Shown here piece by piece: positions 53,655 to 64,000 of a stretch of DNA of 64,000 nucleotides. Below the pieces are notes generated by a model. The model worked only from the letters and a program-made list of their open reading frames with translations, had not been told where the DNA came from and ran no database searches. Numbering within the stretch: the stretch's first letter is position 1; every line of letters starts with the position of its first letter. Location of the stretch: positions 19,592,871 through 19,656,870 of the forward strand of contig JASEVX010000012.1 of NCBI GenBank assembly GCA_031761405.1, given 5' to 3'. This stretch comes from Serripes groenlandicus (taxonomy: Eukaryota; Mollusca; Bivalvia; Cardiida; Cardiidae). A program made the translations under genes and the position numbers.

Positions 53655-54145
53655 TGTTGTTTTTGGGTTTTACGCCGTTTTCAACATTATCTCAGATGTA
53701 TCTTACGACGACAGTTCATTTACATATGTGACTTGATGAAACAAACCAGTACTAGGCTAGGAAAAGTGCCTTGTTCAAGGGCACTCCACCATAACCACCA
53801 CCACCACGCTTCTTGGGATATAGAACTCGGTTCCAAATCACCGACGCTACATACTGTACTCGGTGGCGGTGGATTCCAAGTGGATTCAAACCAGTGCTGG
53901 TCAAGGAAATTTGGCGTTGGCTTATTTCATTTGATTTTCCTGGGGTATTACGGCGTTTTCAACATTATTTCAGTTATATTACGGCGCCAGTTCACCGTTT
54001 CATGATCCGTGGGTAAACAAACCAATAATAGTCTTGGAAATGTGCTTTGCCAAAGGGCATTCCACCGTGACCGAGACGACTGGGAATGAAACCCTGGACG
54101 ACAGGTCCCAAATTCCCGACGCTAACCACTCGACCACCGCGTTGT
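53655..54145 (-). mobile_element. Two SINE-B copies in tandem, reverse
   Basis: First copy about 53655-53885 and second 53939-54143, each with TTTCAACATTAT, ACCAGTACTAGGCTAG (or ACCAATAATAGTCTTG) and CCACCGCG-type inverted head. Confidence 0.7.
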
Positions 54146-54279
54146 CACAGTGAAGTCGGTGGGGTTTCAGTACCCAAGGCAGGACAGACGGCTGGACAGG
54201 CGAGCTAAAGGCATGCAGTCCCTTTGGGTATCTAATCTTGATCATACATCCTCGACCGCTTCAGTAGTGTTGTGTTAGC

Positions 54280-54435
54280 GTAGATTTCCCCTATCATGTT
54301 ATGATGTTTATGATTATGGCGGTAGCATTACGACTCACTCGAAGGTGTCAGGGTAAATGAACAGGTATTCCTAGCAACTTAACCGGGAAACGCCGTAATA
54401 TAACTCACACCTTGTTAAAAGCAGCATAAAACACT
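54280..54435 (+). mobile_element. SINE-A 3' fragment
   Basis: Body and tail only: GGTAGCATTACGACTCACTC, GGTGTCAGGGTAAATGAACA, GGGAAACGCCGTAATATAAC, GCAGCATAAAACAC. Confidence 0.6.
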
Positions 54436-54656
54436 ATTAACACAAATCATACTGACTCATTCTGTTAAAGCAAAGTTCCCTTTTTTTTTCGACTGCATTC
54501 CTTAATTATAATAAGCCTTTATACAAAACATGACAACTCAGAACAATTATATAAAAGAATCAATAAATCAATGCAGCACAAATATATGTAGGAGTTCATT
54601 TTAATTAGGAATATTTACTCATCATTAATCGTTGTACAGAATAAATTTCCGCTTTA

Positions 54657-54890
54657 TTTAACCCTTTCCCACATACAATAAACATGCAGCAGACAACCCT
54701 GAAAACATCTAGGCAAACATATGGAATAACTTCTATAAATGAAATTGTAATCTTTAATTGAATTAATGACATTGTGGCAAAAGGCGAACTTGCTCATTAG
54801 GAGCAATTTTTCCCCTTTTCACTATGTTTTCAAAACTGTCTTCTGAAGTGGCCTCTACAGTACGTTTTGATGTGGGAAAATGATAACTTA
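54657..54890. mobile_element. M1-like MITE, diverged
   Basis: Starts TTTAACCCTTTCCCACATAC and has GGCGAACTTGCTCATTAGGA. Right end GATGTGGGAAAATGATAAC is decayed. Confidence 0.6.
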
Positions 54891-55220
54891 AGAGTTTTGA
54901 ACCAAGTTACACCGAAGTCAATACACCAAAAAGCTTAATTCGCCAATCAGAAATATAACACTGCTTTGTTGTAGGATCACATGAAATGTGACTCGGCGCA
55001 GGAAAGAAGGGTATTTGGAAATGTGCGACCATTGTAGACACGGTTAAGTATACATACTTAAAGTTAAGAACAGTTTTCAACAATATTCAGTTATAAGTTG
55101 ACCCGGCAGCCAGTCTCCATATGTTCCTAACTTTCTCAAATCAGTGGGGTTCTTTGGTTCGCGCTTTACGTCGAAAGCAGCATTTCTTTTCAGTTATATC
55201 AAGGCATTTATGAGAAAGTT
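54891..55220. other. No gene seen
   Basis: Unremarkable spacer between M1 and the inverted duplication. CAGCATTTCTTTTCAGTTAT near 55178 resembles a SINE tail. Confidence 0.4.
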
Positions 55221-56144
55221 TGCCATGTGAGGTGAAAGGGGAAAGTGTAACATCTGCAAACAGCGAATACTCAGGTGAGCATTCGATGTTGGTCTAAAAT
55301 ATGAAGAATTATAGATAAATTTCTTCTGAGTATAACCAAGAGTTATGTAACGTCAAATAAAGTAGTCCATTTTGTTTAGACTGTCAGCGCCAAAGGCAAT
55401 ATTGAGGTTTTTGCAAACAATACAGAATCAGTTGAGTCAGCTCGTAACAAGCTGTCTCACATGAAATCAGCATTGTCTGCCTTTAAGTTATAAAAATATT
55501 CCAAACTCTTGTTACAAGAGAAATGGAGTCGCTCGATTTTGAACATGGAGGAGTCTACTTTAAACAATTCGGCGGTGAAAGAGTTAATATGAAACTTAAA
55601 TGTTATGCTTAAACTTTCTAACTTAAACGGAATTTAGTTTACAGTAGTATACGATTGGATTGGTTAAATTTAGAAAACCTATCTAGTTTACATCAATTGC
55701 GAAACAAGCTTTCAGCTTATATTAATCACGGTCGATGTCTGCTTCCCAAAGTCAGAACGCGCTCATCACGGGACTCGAACTCGACTTCTGCACTACTGTC
55801 TTCCAAACGATTGGATTGCCAATGTAACGATGCCGAAAAGCTACATAGTAGCCTGACTATTTTCGCTCCAAATCCGTAAATTGTATTATTCCAAAGCAGT
55901 ATCGGGTGCAATAAGACCCTGTTTTTGCCTGAAGTGGCTCATATAAAAAGCAAAGCGCCTATGTAGCTGGATGATTATATTGTCTAACGACCAGAATACA
56001 ATAGGCATATCGCTTATAGTAATTTATTTTCTTATTGGTGAATACATATTTTCTTATGTGTTCGATTAAGGTCAATGGGTACAATAGGAAGACCCTCCTT
56101 GGCTCTTAAGTTTGCGTTGTTAGCATTACGACTGACTAGCTAGT
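55221..56144 (+). repeat. Large inverted duplication, left arm
   Basis: Matches 62113-62957 in reverse complement along its length: TGAGGTGAAAGGGG / CCCCTTTCACCTCA at the outer end, GCAAACAGCGAATACTCAGG / CCTGAGTATTCGCTGTTTGC, the M4 copy, TTCAGCTTATATTAATCACG, GGGTGCAATAAGACCCTG, CCTATGTAGCTGGATGATT and CAATAGGCATATCGCTTATA. Contains SINE-D-like sequence but no gene; the frame at 55655 has no independent support. Confidence 0.85.
55381..55587 (+). mobile_element. M4 MITE, left tip lost, inside left arm
   Basis: Body CAGCGCCAAAGGCAATATTG to GGCGGTGAAAGAGTTAA, with the central CAGCTCGTAACAAGCTG palindrome slightly decayed. Confidence 0.8.
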
Positions 56145-56396
56145 CACGGAACCCTGAATTCCCGCGTCCAAGCCGGAGGATCTAAGAATGCAATGTTGAC
56201 AACGTATTACATCTGAATATTCTGTAGAATTTACCTGATTTTTTGCATATTTTATGTGTCCGTATTGCGGACCAGTATTTGATTATCATACCGTGTCATC
56301 TTTCTATACAGGACAGAATAGCGTATAAACTGATAAACTGTTTGCAAACTTGGTCCCTACAATAAGAAAATACACTAGGAAATATTCGATAAATGG

Positions 56397-56514
56397 TTTA
56401 CCGCTTCTGTTTTATTTGTCCTTATCGAGTGCATCACATCCACATCAGTTGCAGACGACTTCGAAAATATTTAGGAAAATGCAAAATTATATCTATTAAT
56501 GTATCATCAATCAC
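56397..56514 (+). repeat. Segment repeated in direct orientation at 61787-61890
   Basis: TTCTGTTTTATTTGTCCTT and CGAAAATATTTAGGAAAA plus GCAAAATT are shared. Unlike the arms, this block is direct, so the two copies of the region were rearranged after or during duplication. Confidence 0.7.
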
Positions 56515-57080
56515 CTTCAGTCCCCCATCAGTCTCAGTCGGCTTCATAAGTCTCCATTAATCTCCGTCAGTCATCTTCGCTAAGTCTACGTCAGTCTAAG
56601 TCACCTTTACTAAGTCATCTTCATTTTCGGTCACCTTGACTCAGTCACCATCCTTAAGTCCCAGTCAGCATCAGTCTCAGTCACATTCCCTAAGTCTCCG
56701 TCAGCCTCAGTTACGTTAACTAAGTCTCCGTCAGCCTCAGTCACCATCAGACGCAGTCACCTTAACTTAGTCTATGTCAGCCTCAGTCACCTTAACTAAG
56801 TTTCCGTCAGCTTCAGTCACGTTAACTAAGCCGCCGTCAGCCTAAGTCACATTCCATAAGTCTCAGTCACATTAACTAAGTCCCCGTCAGCCTAAGTCAC
56901 CTCAACTAAGTCTCCGTCAACCTCAGTCACCTTAACTAAGTCTCCTTCAGCCTCAGTCACATAAACTAAGTCTCCATCAGCCTCAACTAAGTTCCCGTTA
57001 GCCTCAGTCACCTAAACTAAGTCTCCGTCAGCATCAGTCACATCAACTAAGTTCCCGTCAGCCTCAGTCACCTTAACCCA
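56515..57080 (+). repeat. 30-bp tandem array, left copy
   Basis: Unit CCTCAGTCACCTTAACTAAG TCTCCGTCAG with many substitutions and some partial units. The reverse complement of the same unit fills 60600-61785. Confidence 0.85.
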
Positions 57081-57128
57081 TGTAGTAGTTGTAGTAGTAG
57101 TATTAATTGTATAATTAATAGTAGTATA

Positions 57129-57966
57129 TATACTCAGTCAAAAAAGAAACGATACCTAGAAACTTGTACACTTTATTTCTTCTCTCTATGACACTTTTCT
57201 GAAATATTTCTTAAATTTAATGGTTAACAACCATTTAAATAACATTCATAACATTAGTAGAAAACTATCAATACTGGCAGATTATTTGCTGCTGTAACAA
57301 CGATCATGCGAAAACTCAATCACAAGTAATCAGTATCTGGTAAGTCCATGTTCGGCAAGCCTATTTCTCACCGTTTGAGCACATATCCTGGCATTGGTAC
57401 GTTCAAGTGTTATAGCTGCGGTGGTCGTTGCCGGCAAAAATCTGTTACGTAGATGTGACGTCCTCATATAGCGGTCTTGCGCAGGGGTCGTTAATCGCGG
57501 CCTGCCAGATCTATGGCGATCATTAACTGTGCCGAGTGTTCGATAACGACCTGCCAGACGAGATATTGTCACACGCGACACACCAAAACGTGCAGCGACG
57601 TCACCATGACGTGCACCTGCCTGTAGCATACCAATAGCCCGATTACGTTCATCAGTAGACGAACGTGGCATACTTGTTACGAAAGAAACCGGATAAGTAA
57701 TGTGTTTTTCTTCAACTGTACTTCAACCCTTACAGTATTCACGTAAACTCATGTACCATGTACATGTACCTCGTACCCCGTGCAGCACGTGGAAATCTAA
57801 AGCTAGGTCGTTTACTTAAATGCTTCAATGAATTTAGCTAATCCCTATGATTTACATGTACGAACTATAACCACTTAATTTCAATTAACTTTTAAGAATA
57901 TTTACTTATTTTTAAAGAAATAATTGAAATATTAATATGGTATCGTTTCTTATTTGAGTGAGTATA
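57129..57966 (-). mobile_element. Tc1/mariner-like element, internally deleted
   Basis: Terminal inverted repeats TACTCAGTCAAAAAAGAAAC GATACC (57131-57156) and their complement at 57939-57964, 24 of 26 bases matching, flanked by TA. At about 835 bp it is roughly half the length of a full Tc1 element. The uninterrupted target is present at 63863-64000, where the two flanks are continuous (GTAGTAGTAGATATATTAGC). Confidence 0.9.
57330..57671 (-). pseudogene. Tc1-like transposase, N-terminal DNA-binding part only
   Basis: 113 residues starting MPRSSTDERNRAIGML. It has the Tc1 paired-type helix-turn-helix (GDVAARFGVSRVTISRLAGR, residues about 23-42), the GRPR linker motif (SGRPRLT, about residue 60) and a second helix-turn-helix region (ARICAQTVRNRLAEHGL, about residue 93). 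A full transposase is about 340 residues with a DDE/D catalytic domain. Here the frame ends at GLTRY and only about 200 bp separate the stop from the element end, so the catalytic domain is deleted. It could still bind inverted repeats, in principle as a repressor; that is speculation. Confidence 0.85.
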
Positions 57967-58090
57967 TATTAGCAGCAGTGATAGTAGAGTAGGATATAAT
58001 TAGAGTAGATGTAGAGGTAGGTTAGAGTAGAGTAGAGTAAGGAGTAGGATAGAGGTATAATACAGTACAGTAGAGTAGGAATAGGAGAGG
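57967..58090 (+). repeat. GTAGA/GTAGAG-rich low-complexity flank
   Basis: AGCAGCAGTGATAGTAGAGTAGGATATAAT then GTAGAGTAGAG-type repeats; the right flank of the Tc1 insertion. Matches 63926-64000. Confidence 0.8.
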
Positions 58091-58139
58091 AAGAGTAACT
58101 CACAACATGCTGTGTATGGAGCAAATTGAGGATCCAAGA

Positions 58140-58370
58140 AGCACCGGCGATATTATTTTAAAAACAATGAAGAAGTGAATCAATAAGTTAACGCGGTGAA
58201 GCAGTGAATCAATTATTTTTAAAAACAGTGAAGTAGTGAATCAATTAGGTTAAAAACAGTGAAGTAGTGAAACCATTAGATTAAACGCAGTGAATCAGTG
58301 AATCAATAAGGTTAAAGACAATGAAGTAGTGAATTAATTAGGTTAAACGCAGTGAATAAGGAGCGTTTTA
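58140..58370. repeat. Irregular tandem repeat of about 32-34 bp
   Basis: AACAGTGAAGTAGTGAATCA and ATTAGGTTAAA blocks recur about six times with variation. No coding frame. Confidence 0.7.
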
Positions 58371-60482
58371 CTTATTGTAAAATCCTTATTTTAACCGCTA
58401 TCCCTATGTTGTCGTATTAAAAAGAATCGTCTGAATGAGACGATCATTTTGCGTACCTACAACATAAGGTTTGGTTGGATAATACGAGGGATATTGTGGG
58501 GAAAAGAGCTGTATATCCCTCCTTATCTGGACCTTTGAATATACGTCAAACTTGAAGCAGATGATGACTTATAAAACATGTAAGCAAATATTAGGAAAAA
58601 ACATCTTTAGATAAAAGTAATTATTAATGAGAATTGAATACACATTAACAAGAGTCGCCGATGCTGCAGATGCGACAACTGTATTCTGTTATTGGGAAAG
58701 GCTTAAACTGGAACAAATTGAAGACATCTAAAGATGTGCACATGCTATTCAACCATTTCCTACATACGTCAAGCTGGCAGCAGACGATTTTGAAAAAATG
58801 TAGGTAAAAACTAGATAACATTAGTTTAAATAGTAATGCAAGTTTAGTTATTGAATATATTTCGTCTTTTACCTCATTATTGGGACAGGGGCTTTTCGCC
58901 CATTTACCATTCCTAGCAAGCGTTTCGAAAAGTCGACTTAAGGCTGCAACCGTGTTCAACTATTGTCTACATCCGCGAAAGTCTAATTTATGATTGGTCA
59001 TTTTGAAAAACCTGAAATAGATAACATCTCTGTAAAAGAAGGTATGATTATTGAAAATGGTTGAAACCTTTGTGAAAAAAGAAGAAATGGTTACGATAAG
59101 CAATTTCTTCTTTTGTCACGATATTTTCCCTTCATTCCGTCTGTTTGTCTGTCAGTTTGTCGATCCAACTAGGACATGTAAATTCAGCAAACAAACGAGT
59201 TATAACCGTAGGGTCAAGATTTGTCTTACATGTGAGCCACATTATAGCTATTTTGGGTCTTATTTTCATTTGTGAAAATTGAAGATTCTAGTCCTAGATG
59301 TATCTGTTGACAAATACAAACACACTAGCACTGTAGCATAATTAGTATAACGTCAATTTACATTGTATATTCCCGTTGCGGAGATTCAATTAAACCCCAT
59401 ATCGCTAGATGTGGCTCATATGGGATAACAAACATTACCAGTACTGTAACTTTTTCAAAACACAGACGTATCTAATCAAGTCTTCTGTACTCTAATGTCT
59501 GTATCATTATCATGTAAATCATTAAATTGATTGTGAGTATCAAAGAAATTGCTGTCCTGTTTCCTTCTCTCTCTCTCTGTTTAGCTATCTCTCTCTGTCT
59601 CTCTGTCTGTCTATCTGTATGTCTGTTTGTCTTTTTCTGTCAGTCTCTGTCTGTCTCTGTCTGTCTCTCTCTCCCCCACATGTCTGTCTAGCTCTCTTTT
59701 AACTGTCTCGTTCTCATAAATATTCGTAACGATTTATTCTAAATTAAAGTTTCGTGAGAAACAGTAAAATACAACGTCCAATCAGCTAAGTACGTGGCAC
59801 ACATAGCTGCAAATGCAATGGTCACGGATTCAATTCTCTAAATCGGAATGTCATTTACATTCATGGCATTTTATTTATATTATTAAAGTACAGATATGCC
59901 GATTATTTATATGTCTTTTATATAGTCGAGTTAATCTTCTAAAATAAATGCATGTGTGATACGTTGTAACATTTAGGGCAAGATTACACGTACATTGTCG
60001 TTGCACTAGAATTGAGAACATTTGAAGATGAAAAGGAATCTTATGATCGACTAAATGAAATTGTCTAAAAGGAAAATGAGATGGTCGTATAAATATATTA
60101 TATACAAATTAAATTAAGAAAAAAACCGGACATGCAAAAATGAAAGTCTAGCATAACAATCGAACCAATGAAAAGTGAACATTTAGGTTTGAAGTGCTTT
60201 GTGCTTAGCCACTAGGCTACGGCGACGGTGTTGATTTGAAGACCTGCGTTTACGTATTAATAGTATAACAGGCGAAGATTGATGAGTAAACCTGTTTACT
60301 AATATGTATTTAGTAAACATTTAAAAGGTTTAAAATTTCAACACGAAGACTTGAATAATTATGCTGAGATACCACTTTTTGTCGATGATTACATAAAACA
60401 TACTTTAAATTTTACTGCGTAGTATTGAGCTGGTAATTACATTTGAATACATATATATCTTGTTATGACATGTATTTGTATG
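58371..60482. other. No gene seen; M1 fragments, CT-rich tract
   Basis: 58390-58545 shares CCCTATGTTGT and CCTCCTTATCTGGACC with 32040-32165. M1-like fragments are seen near 58650-58800 and 59050-59130 (GAAGAAATGGTTACGATAAG CAATTTC hairpin). A CTCTCT/CTGT simple tract spans about 59565-59700. No frame has domain support. Confidence 0.5.
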
Positions 60483-60561
60483 AAGCTCGGTAGCTCAGTT
60501 GGTAGAGCAGCCGTTTGTTAATGAACGTCAATGTGACGTGGGTTCGAGTCCCAGCTAGGTC
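60483..60561 (+). pseudogene. tRNA-like sequence (pseudo-tRNA or SINE head)
   Basis: A box GGTAGCTCAGTTGGTAGAGC and B box GGTTCGAGTCCC are textbook, with an anticodon region GTTTGTTAATGAAC (GTT-like). The 3' strand CTAGGTC would need GACCTAG at the 5' end, but the sequence there is AGCTCGG, so no acceptor stem forms, and the anticodon loop does not have the normal 7 bases. Pol III might still recognise it. Confidence 0.45.
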
Positions 60562-60599
60562 AAAATTGTTTCTGACATTTGTCTTACGTATATCAGGGC

Positions 60600-61785
60600 T
60601 GACACTGTATGTGACTGAGACTGATGGTGACTGAGACTTAAGGAGGGTTACTGAGTGACTGTGACTTAGGGAATGTGACTGAGACTGATGGTGACTGAGA
60701 CTTAAGGAGTGTTACTGAGTGACTCTGACTTAGGGAATGTGACTGAGGCTGATGGTGACTGAGGGTTACTGAGTGACTCTGACTTAGGGAATGTGACCTC
60801 TGGTGACTGAGACTGAGACTGAGACTGATAGAAGGTGACTGATGGTGACTGAGACATAGGGGAGTTGACTGAGACTGCTGTAGACTTAGGGAAAGTGACT
60901 GATGGTGACTGAGACTTAGGGAAGGTGACTGAGACGAAGGCGACTGATGGAGACTTAGGGAAGGTGACTGATGGTGACTGAGACTTAGGGAATGTCACTG
61001 AGACTGGTGGAGACTTACTGAAGGTGACTGAGACTTAGAGAATGTGACATAGGGAAGGTGACTGCTGGTGACTGAGACTGATGGAGACTTAGGGAAGGTG
61101 ACTGATGGTGACTGGGACTGAATGTGAATGAGACCTAGGGAAGGTGACTGAGACGAAGGTGACTGCGACTGATGGAGACTTAAAGAAGGTGACTTAAAGA
61201 AGGTGACTGAGAAGAAGGTGACTGCGACTGATGGAGACTTAGTTAAGGTGACTGATGGTGACTGACACTTAGGGAAGATGACTGAGACTGATGGAGACTT
61301 ACTGCATGTAACTGATGGTGACTTACTGAAGGCGACTGACACTTAGGAAATGTGACATAGGATAGGTGACTGCTGGTGATGGAGACTCAGGGAAGTTGAC
61401 TGAGACTGCTGTAGACTTAGGGAATGTGACTGATGATGAATGAGATTTAGGGAAGATGACTAAGACGAAGGTGACTGAGACTGATGGAGACTTAGGGAAG
61501 TTGACTGAGACTGCAGGAGACTTAAGGAAGGTGACTGAGACTGATGGAGACTTAGAGAAGGTAACTGAGACTGCAGGAGACTTAAGGAAGGTGACTGAGA
61601 CTGCATGAGACTTAAGGAAGGTGACCGAGACTGATGGAGACTTAGGGAAGGTGACTGCGACTGCAGGAGACTTAATGAAGGTGACTGAGACTGATGGAGA
61701 CTTAGGGAAGGTGACTGAGACTGCAGGAGACTTAAGGAAGGTGACTGAGACTGCAGGAGACGTAATGAAGGTGACTGATTCACCG
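60600..61785 (-). repeat. 30-bp tandem array, inverted copy
   Basis: GTGACTGAGACTGATGGAGA CTTAGGGAAG and variants, the reverse complement of the array at 56515-57080. The last 300 bp (from about 61480) are regular 30-bp units with GCAGGAGACTTAAGGAAG; the earlier part is irregular with 6-bp based slippage (GTGACT, GAGACT). Because 30 is divisible by 3, long Ser/Pro/Gln frames appear; they are not genes. Confidence 0.9.
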
Positions 61786-61786
61786 A

Positions 61787-61890
61787 TTCTGTTTTATTTG
61801 TCCTTGTATGTGCATTCTTTCCCATATACAATACAATCGAAATCGAAAATATTTAGGAAAACGCAAAATTCAATCTATAATTGGTGTTGA
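61787..61890 (+). repeat. Direct copy of the 56397-56514 segment
   Basis: CCGATTCTGTTTTATTTGTC and CGAAAATATTTAGGAAAACG match the earlier copy in the same orientation. Confidence 0.7.
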
Positions 61891-61924
61891 AAAGTTACAT
61901 ATAATTCTGCAATACGACTTTCAA

Positions 61925-62112
61925 TTCAGTCACAGTCTATCAAGTATCGAGCAGTCACCTTCCTTAAGTCTCCTGCAGTCTCAGTCACCTTCCTTACGTC
62001 TCCTGCAGTCTCAGTCACCTTCATTACGTCTCCTGCAGTCTCAGTCACCTTCCTTAAGTCTCCTGCAGTCTCAGTCACCTTCCCTAAGTCTCCATCAGTC
62101 TCAGTCACCTTC
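61925..62112 (+). repeat. 30-bp tandem array, short forward block
   Basis: AGTCACCTTCCTTAAGTCTC CTGCAGTCTC repeated about six times. Opposite in orientation to 60600-61785, so the two blocks with the segment between them form an inverted pair. Confidence 0.85.
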
Positions 62113-62957
62113 AGCTAGTCAGTCGGAATGCTAACAACGCAACCCTGAGCACCAAGGAGGGTCTTCCTATTGTACCTATTGACCGAATTCGAACATATCA
62201 TCAATATGTATTCACCAATAAGAAAATTGATTACTATAAGCGATATGCCTATTGTATTCTGGTCGTTAGACAATACAATCATCCAGCTACATAGGCGTTT
62301 TACTTTTTATATGGGCCACTTCAGGCAAACACAGGGTCTTATTGCACCCGATACTGCTTTGGCATAATACAATGAGGATTTGGAGCGAAAATAGTCAGGC
62401 TACAATGCAGCTTTTCGGCATTGTTACATTGGCACAGCGTACACATCAGGTGCAATCAATCGTGTGGAAGACAGTCGTGCAGAGATCGAGTTCGACTCCC
62501 GTGATGAGCGCGTTCTGAATTTGGGATTTTTCCACACAAACGGCGCGAGTACTGGTTAAGTCTCCAGGAAGAAGACATCGAGCGTGATTAATATAAGCTG
62601 AAAGCTTGTTTCGCAAGTTATGTAAACTAGATAGGTTTTAACTAGATTTAACCAATTCAATCGAATACTATATTTGGTATATTTTTATAACGAAAAGGCA
62701 AACAATGCTGATTTCATGTGACACAGCTCGTTACGAGCTGACTCAACTGATTCTGTATTGTTTGCAAAAACCTCAATATTGCCTTTGGGGTTGAAAGAGT
62801 TAACAAAATAGACTACTTTATTTGACGTTACAAAACTCTTGGTTATACTCAGAAGAAACCTATCTATAATTCTTCATATTGTAGACCAACAACGAATGCT
62901 CACCTGAGTATTCGCTGTTTGCAGATGTTACAAGTTCCCCTTTCACCTCACACGGCA
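62113..62957 (-). repeat. Large inverted duplication, right arm
   Basis: Reverse complement of 55221-56144, with small indels, and without about 80-100 bp around the inner half of the M4 copy. The inner edge AGCTAGTCAGTCGGAATGCT corresponds to AGCATTACGACTGACTAGCT at 56119-56142. Confidence 0.85.
62690..62803 (-). mobile_element. M4 MITE, half copy, inside right arm
   Basis: Contains CAGCTCGTTACGAGCTGACT and ends TTGAAAGAGTTAA. It keeps a TTAA tip that the left-arm copy has lost, so the two arms have decayed independently. Confidence 0.75.
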
Positions 62958-62967
62958 CATTCTTTAT

Positions 62968-62968
<1 letters not shown>

Positions 62969-63003
<35 letters not shown>
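62969..63003. repeat. (TA)n microsatellite
   Basis: About 17 TA units. Confidence 0.95.
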
Positions 63004-63009
<6 letters not shown>

Positions 63010-63359
63010 GTACCAGTGCATGGGAAAAGGTACACGTTGGCATTTCTAAACAGTGTAGGTTCAAAAAATCGTGTCCATCTGCTAAGCCTAATAAGATTCT
63101 ACTCAAGTTGACAAATCTTCTGACAGGCCTGTGTACGTAGTATGTGAAAAATGAAGAAAGTTATCAGACTGTGCGAATATACATGCTGATCTGGATCTAT
63201 TAATGTACACACAAATGACCTTGTAGTTTTTCTCATGAACGAAGAAAGGTTTTAAAGGTATATTGCTATGCTATTATCTGTCATTTCGACTGTTCGTCCG
63301 TCCGTCTCTCCCGCCCATGTTTAAGTAGTGTAGGAGTTTTTAATTCCTCGCATATCATT

Positions 63360-63800
63360 GACGCCGCATGGAAACGCGGTTTCAGTATTGAATAGGCTTC
63401 AATTTCGTACCATGGGGTTTCGTAATCGAAAAGGGAGCAACCAAATTATTATTGTAAAGAAAAACTCATATGTTTGAAATGTTTATTTTTCAACCAAATG
63501 CAACCCAATTATTATTGTAAAGAAAAACTCATATGTTTGATTTTTTTTTTCTTTTTCATTTTCTGTTTAAGTTTGTCTAAAAAATGTTTGAATACTGAAA
63601 AAAAAAAAAGATTCCTCGTAAAAAACTATAAAGTCATTAAGTATTCAAATGAAATAAGATAAGGACTTCATTTTTTGTTATTCTAAAAACTACCTTTAAT
63701 ATTTACTTAAGATAATTGTTCATCGGTACTATTTCGAATTCCAATGTATAGTTATTTAGTTATAAATTAAAAAAGCAAACTAAATTATAAAAACAATATA
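63360..63800. repeat. H repeat, copy 3, truncated
   Basis: GACGCCGCATGGAAACGCGG keeps most of the start hairpin, followed by TTTCGTAATCGAAAAGGGAG and AAGAAAAACTCATATGTTTG. A stretch of about 60 bp (ATTATTATTGTAAAGAAAAA CTCATATGTTTGA) is repeated within the copy. No right end is seen. Confidence 0.65.
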
Positions 63801-63862
63801 ATATGAAGCGATTCAAGCGTCTTGTCACTGATCCATCGCTAACAATTTTAAAGTCCCGCCCA

Positions 63863-64000
63863 CGTAGTAGTTATAGTACTAGTAGTAGTATTAATCGTAT
63901 AAGTAATAGTAGTAGTAGTAGATATATTAGCAGCAGTAAGACTAGAGTAGAGTAGGATATAATTAGAGTAGAGGTAGATTAAATAAAGGTAGGTTTAGGG
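63863..64000 (+). repeat. GTAGTA-rich block: empty site of the Tc1 insertion
   Basis: CGTAGTAGTTATAGTACTAG ... AATAGTAGTAGTAGTAGATATATTAGCAGCAG ... GTAGAGTAGGATATAATTAG matches 57081-57126 joined directly to 57967 onward. It runs off the window edge. Confidence 0.85.

Noticed and set aside
60702..62134. Ser/Pro/Gln-rich repeat proteins on both strands
   Set aside because: The 30-bp array is open in several frames simply because its unit lacks stops. No start context, signal peptide or flanking domain.

Overview
The window looks like a piece of a repeat-rich invertebrate genome, most likely a bivalve mollusc. The support is: genes split by GT-AG introns of up to about 10 kb, no operons or bacterial-style gene packing, tRNA-derived SINEs ending in CAAT-rich tails, non-LTR retrotransposons, many small palindromic DNA elements, and secreted or membrane receptors of lectin/EGF type. 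The species call is inference; no diagnostic marker gene is present.

Two host gene loci, both on the + strand, can be supported. Locus 1 (6.1-26.7 kb) has two paralogous exons, A (6087-7065) and B (15548-16010). Each encodes a signal peptide, a cysteine-rich WxxW module, a linker (long Ser/Thr-rich in A, short in B) and a second small Cys module. Both exons end in the same phase inside a Cys codon at a GTAAG donor. The first suitable acceptor, at 26067, opens a transmembrane and cytoplasmic exon (26067-26659) that completes that Cys codon in frame. Locus 1 is therefore a type I membrane protein with one, or possibly two alternative, ectodomain cassettes. Locus 2 (38602-49347) is a nine-exon gene: signal peptide, F-type lectin (fucolectin) domain, five 132-nt EGF exons, then a sixth EGF fused to a transmembrane helix, and a short tail with two S-x-Y-x-x-L motifs. 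It resembles a Draper/MEGF10-like recognition receptor with a lectin head. It carries decayed copies of its own exons, a recent tandem duplication of two EGF exons, and a frameshift in the lectin domain, so it may be a decaying or allelic copy.

The rest is repeats. Region by region: 0.1-2.8 kb is a 25-bp satellite with higher-order structure; 3-15.5 kb holds SINEs and TTAA-bounded MITEs around cassette A; 16-26 kb is the presumed intron of locus 1, with a dead LINE flanked by two copies of a hairpin-capped repeat; 27-38 kb holds SINEs, a 55-bp array that grew out of a SINE, and a miniature LTR element (TRIM) with a tRNA-Leu primer site; 39.4-42.3 kb, in intron 1 of locus 2, holds a foldback MITE and a dead LINE broken by a second LINE fragment; 50-54 kb holds MITEs, a 52-bp array and SINEs; 55.2-64 kb is a large inverted duplication with 30-bp arrays and a deleted Tc1-like transposon whose empty site is preserved in the other copy. 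All intron joins are read from splice signals and phase; no transcript data were available. MITE and SINE family letters (M1-M4, SINE-A to -D, H) are labels made for this window.
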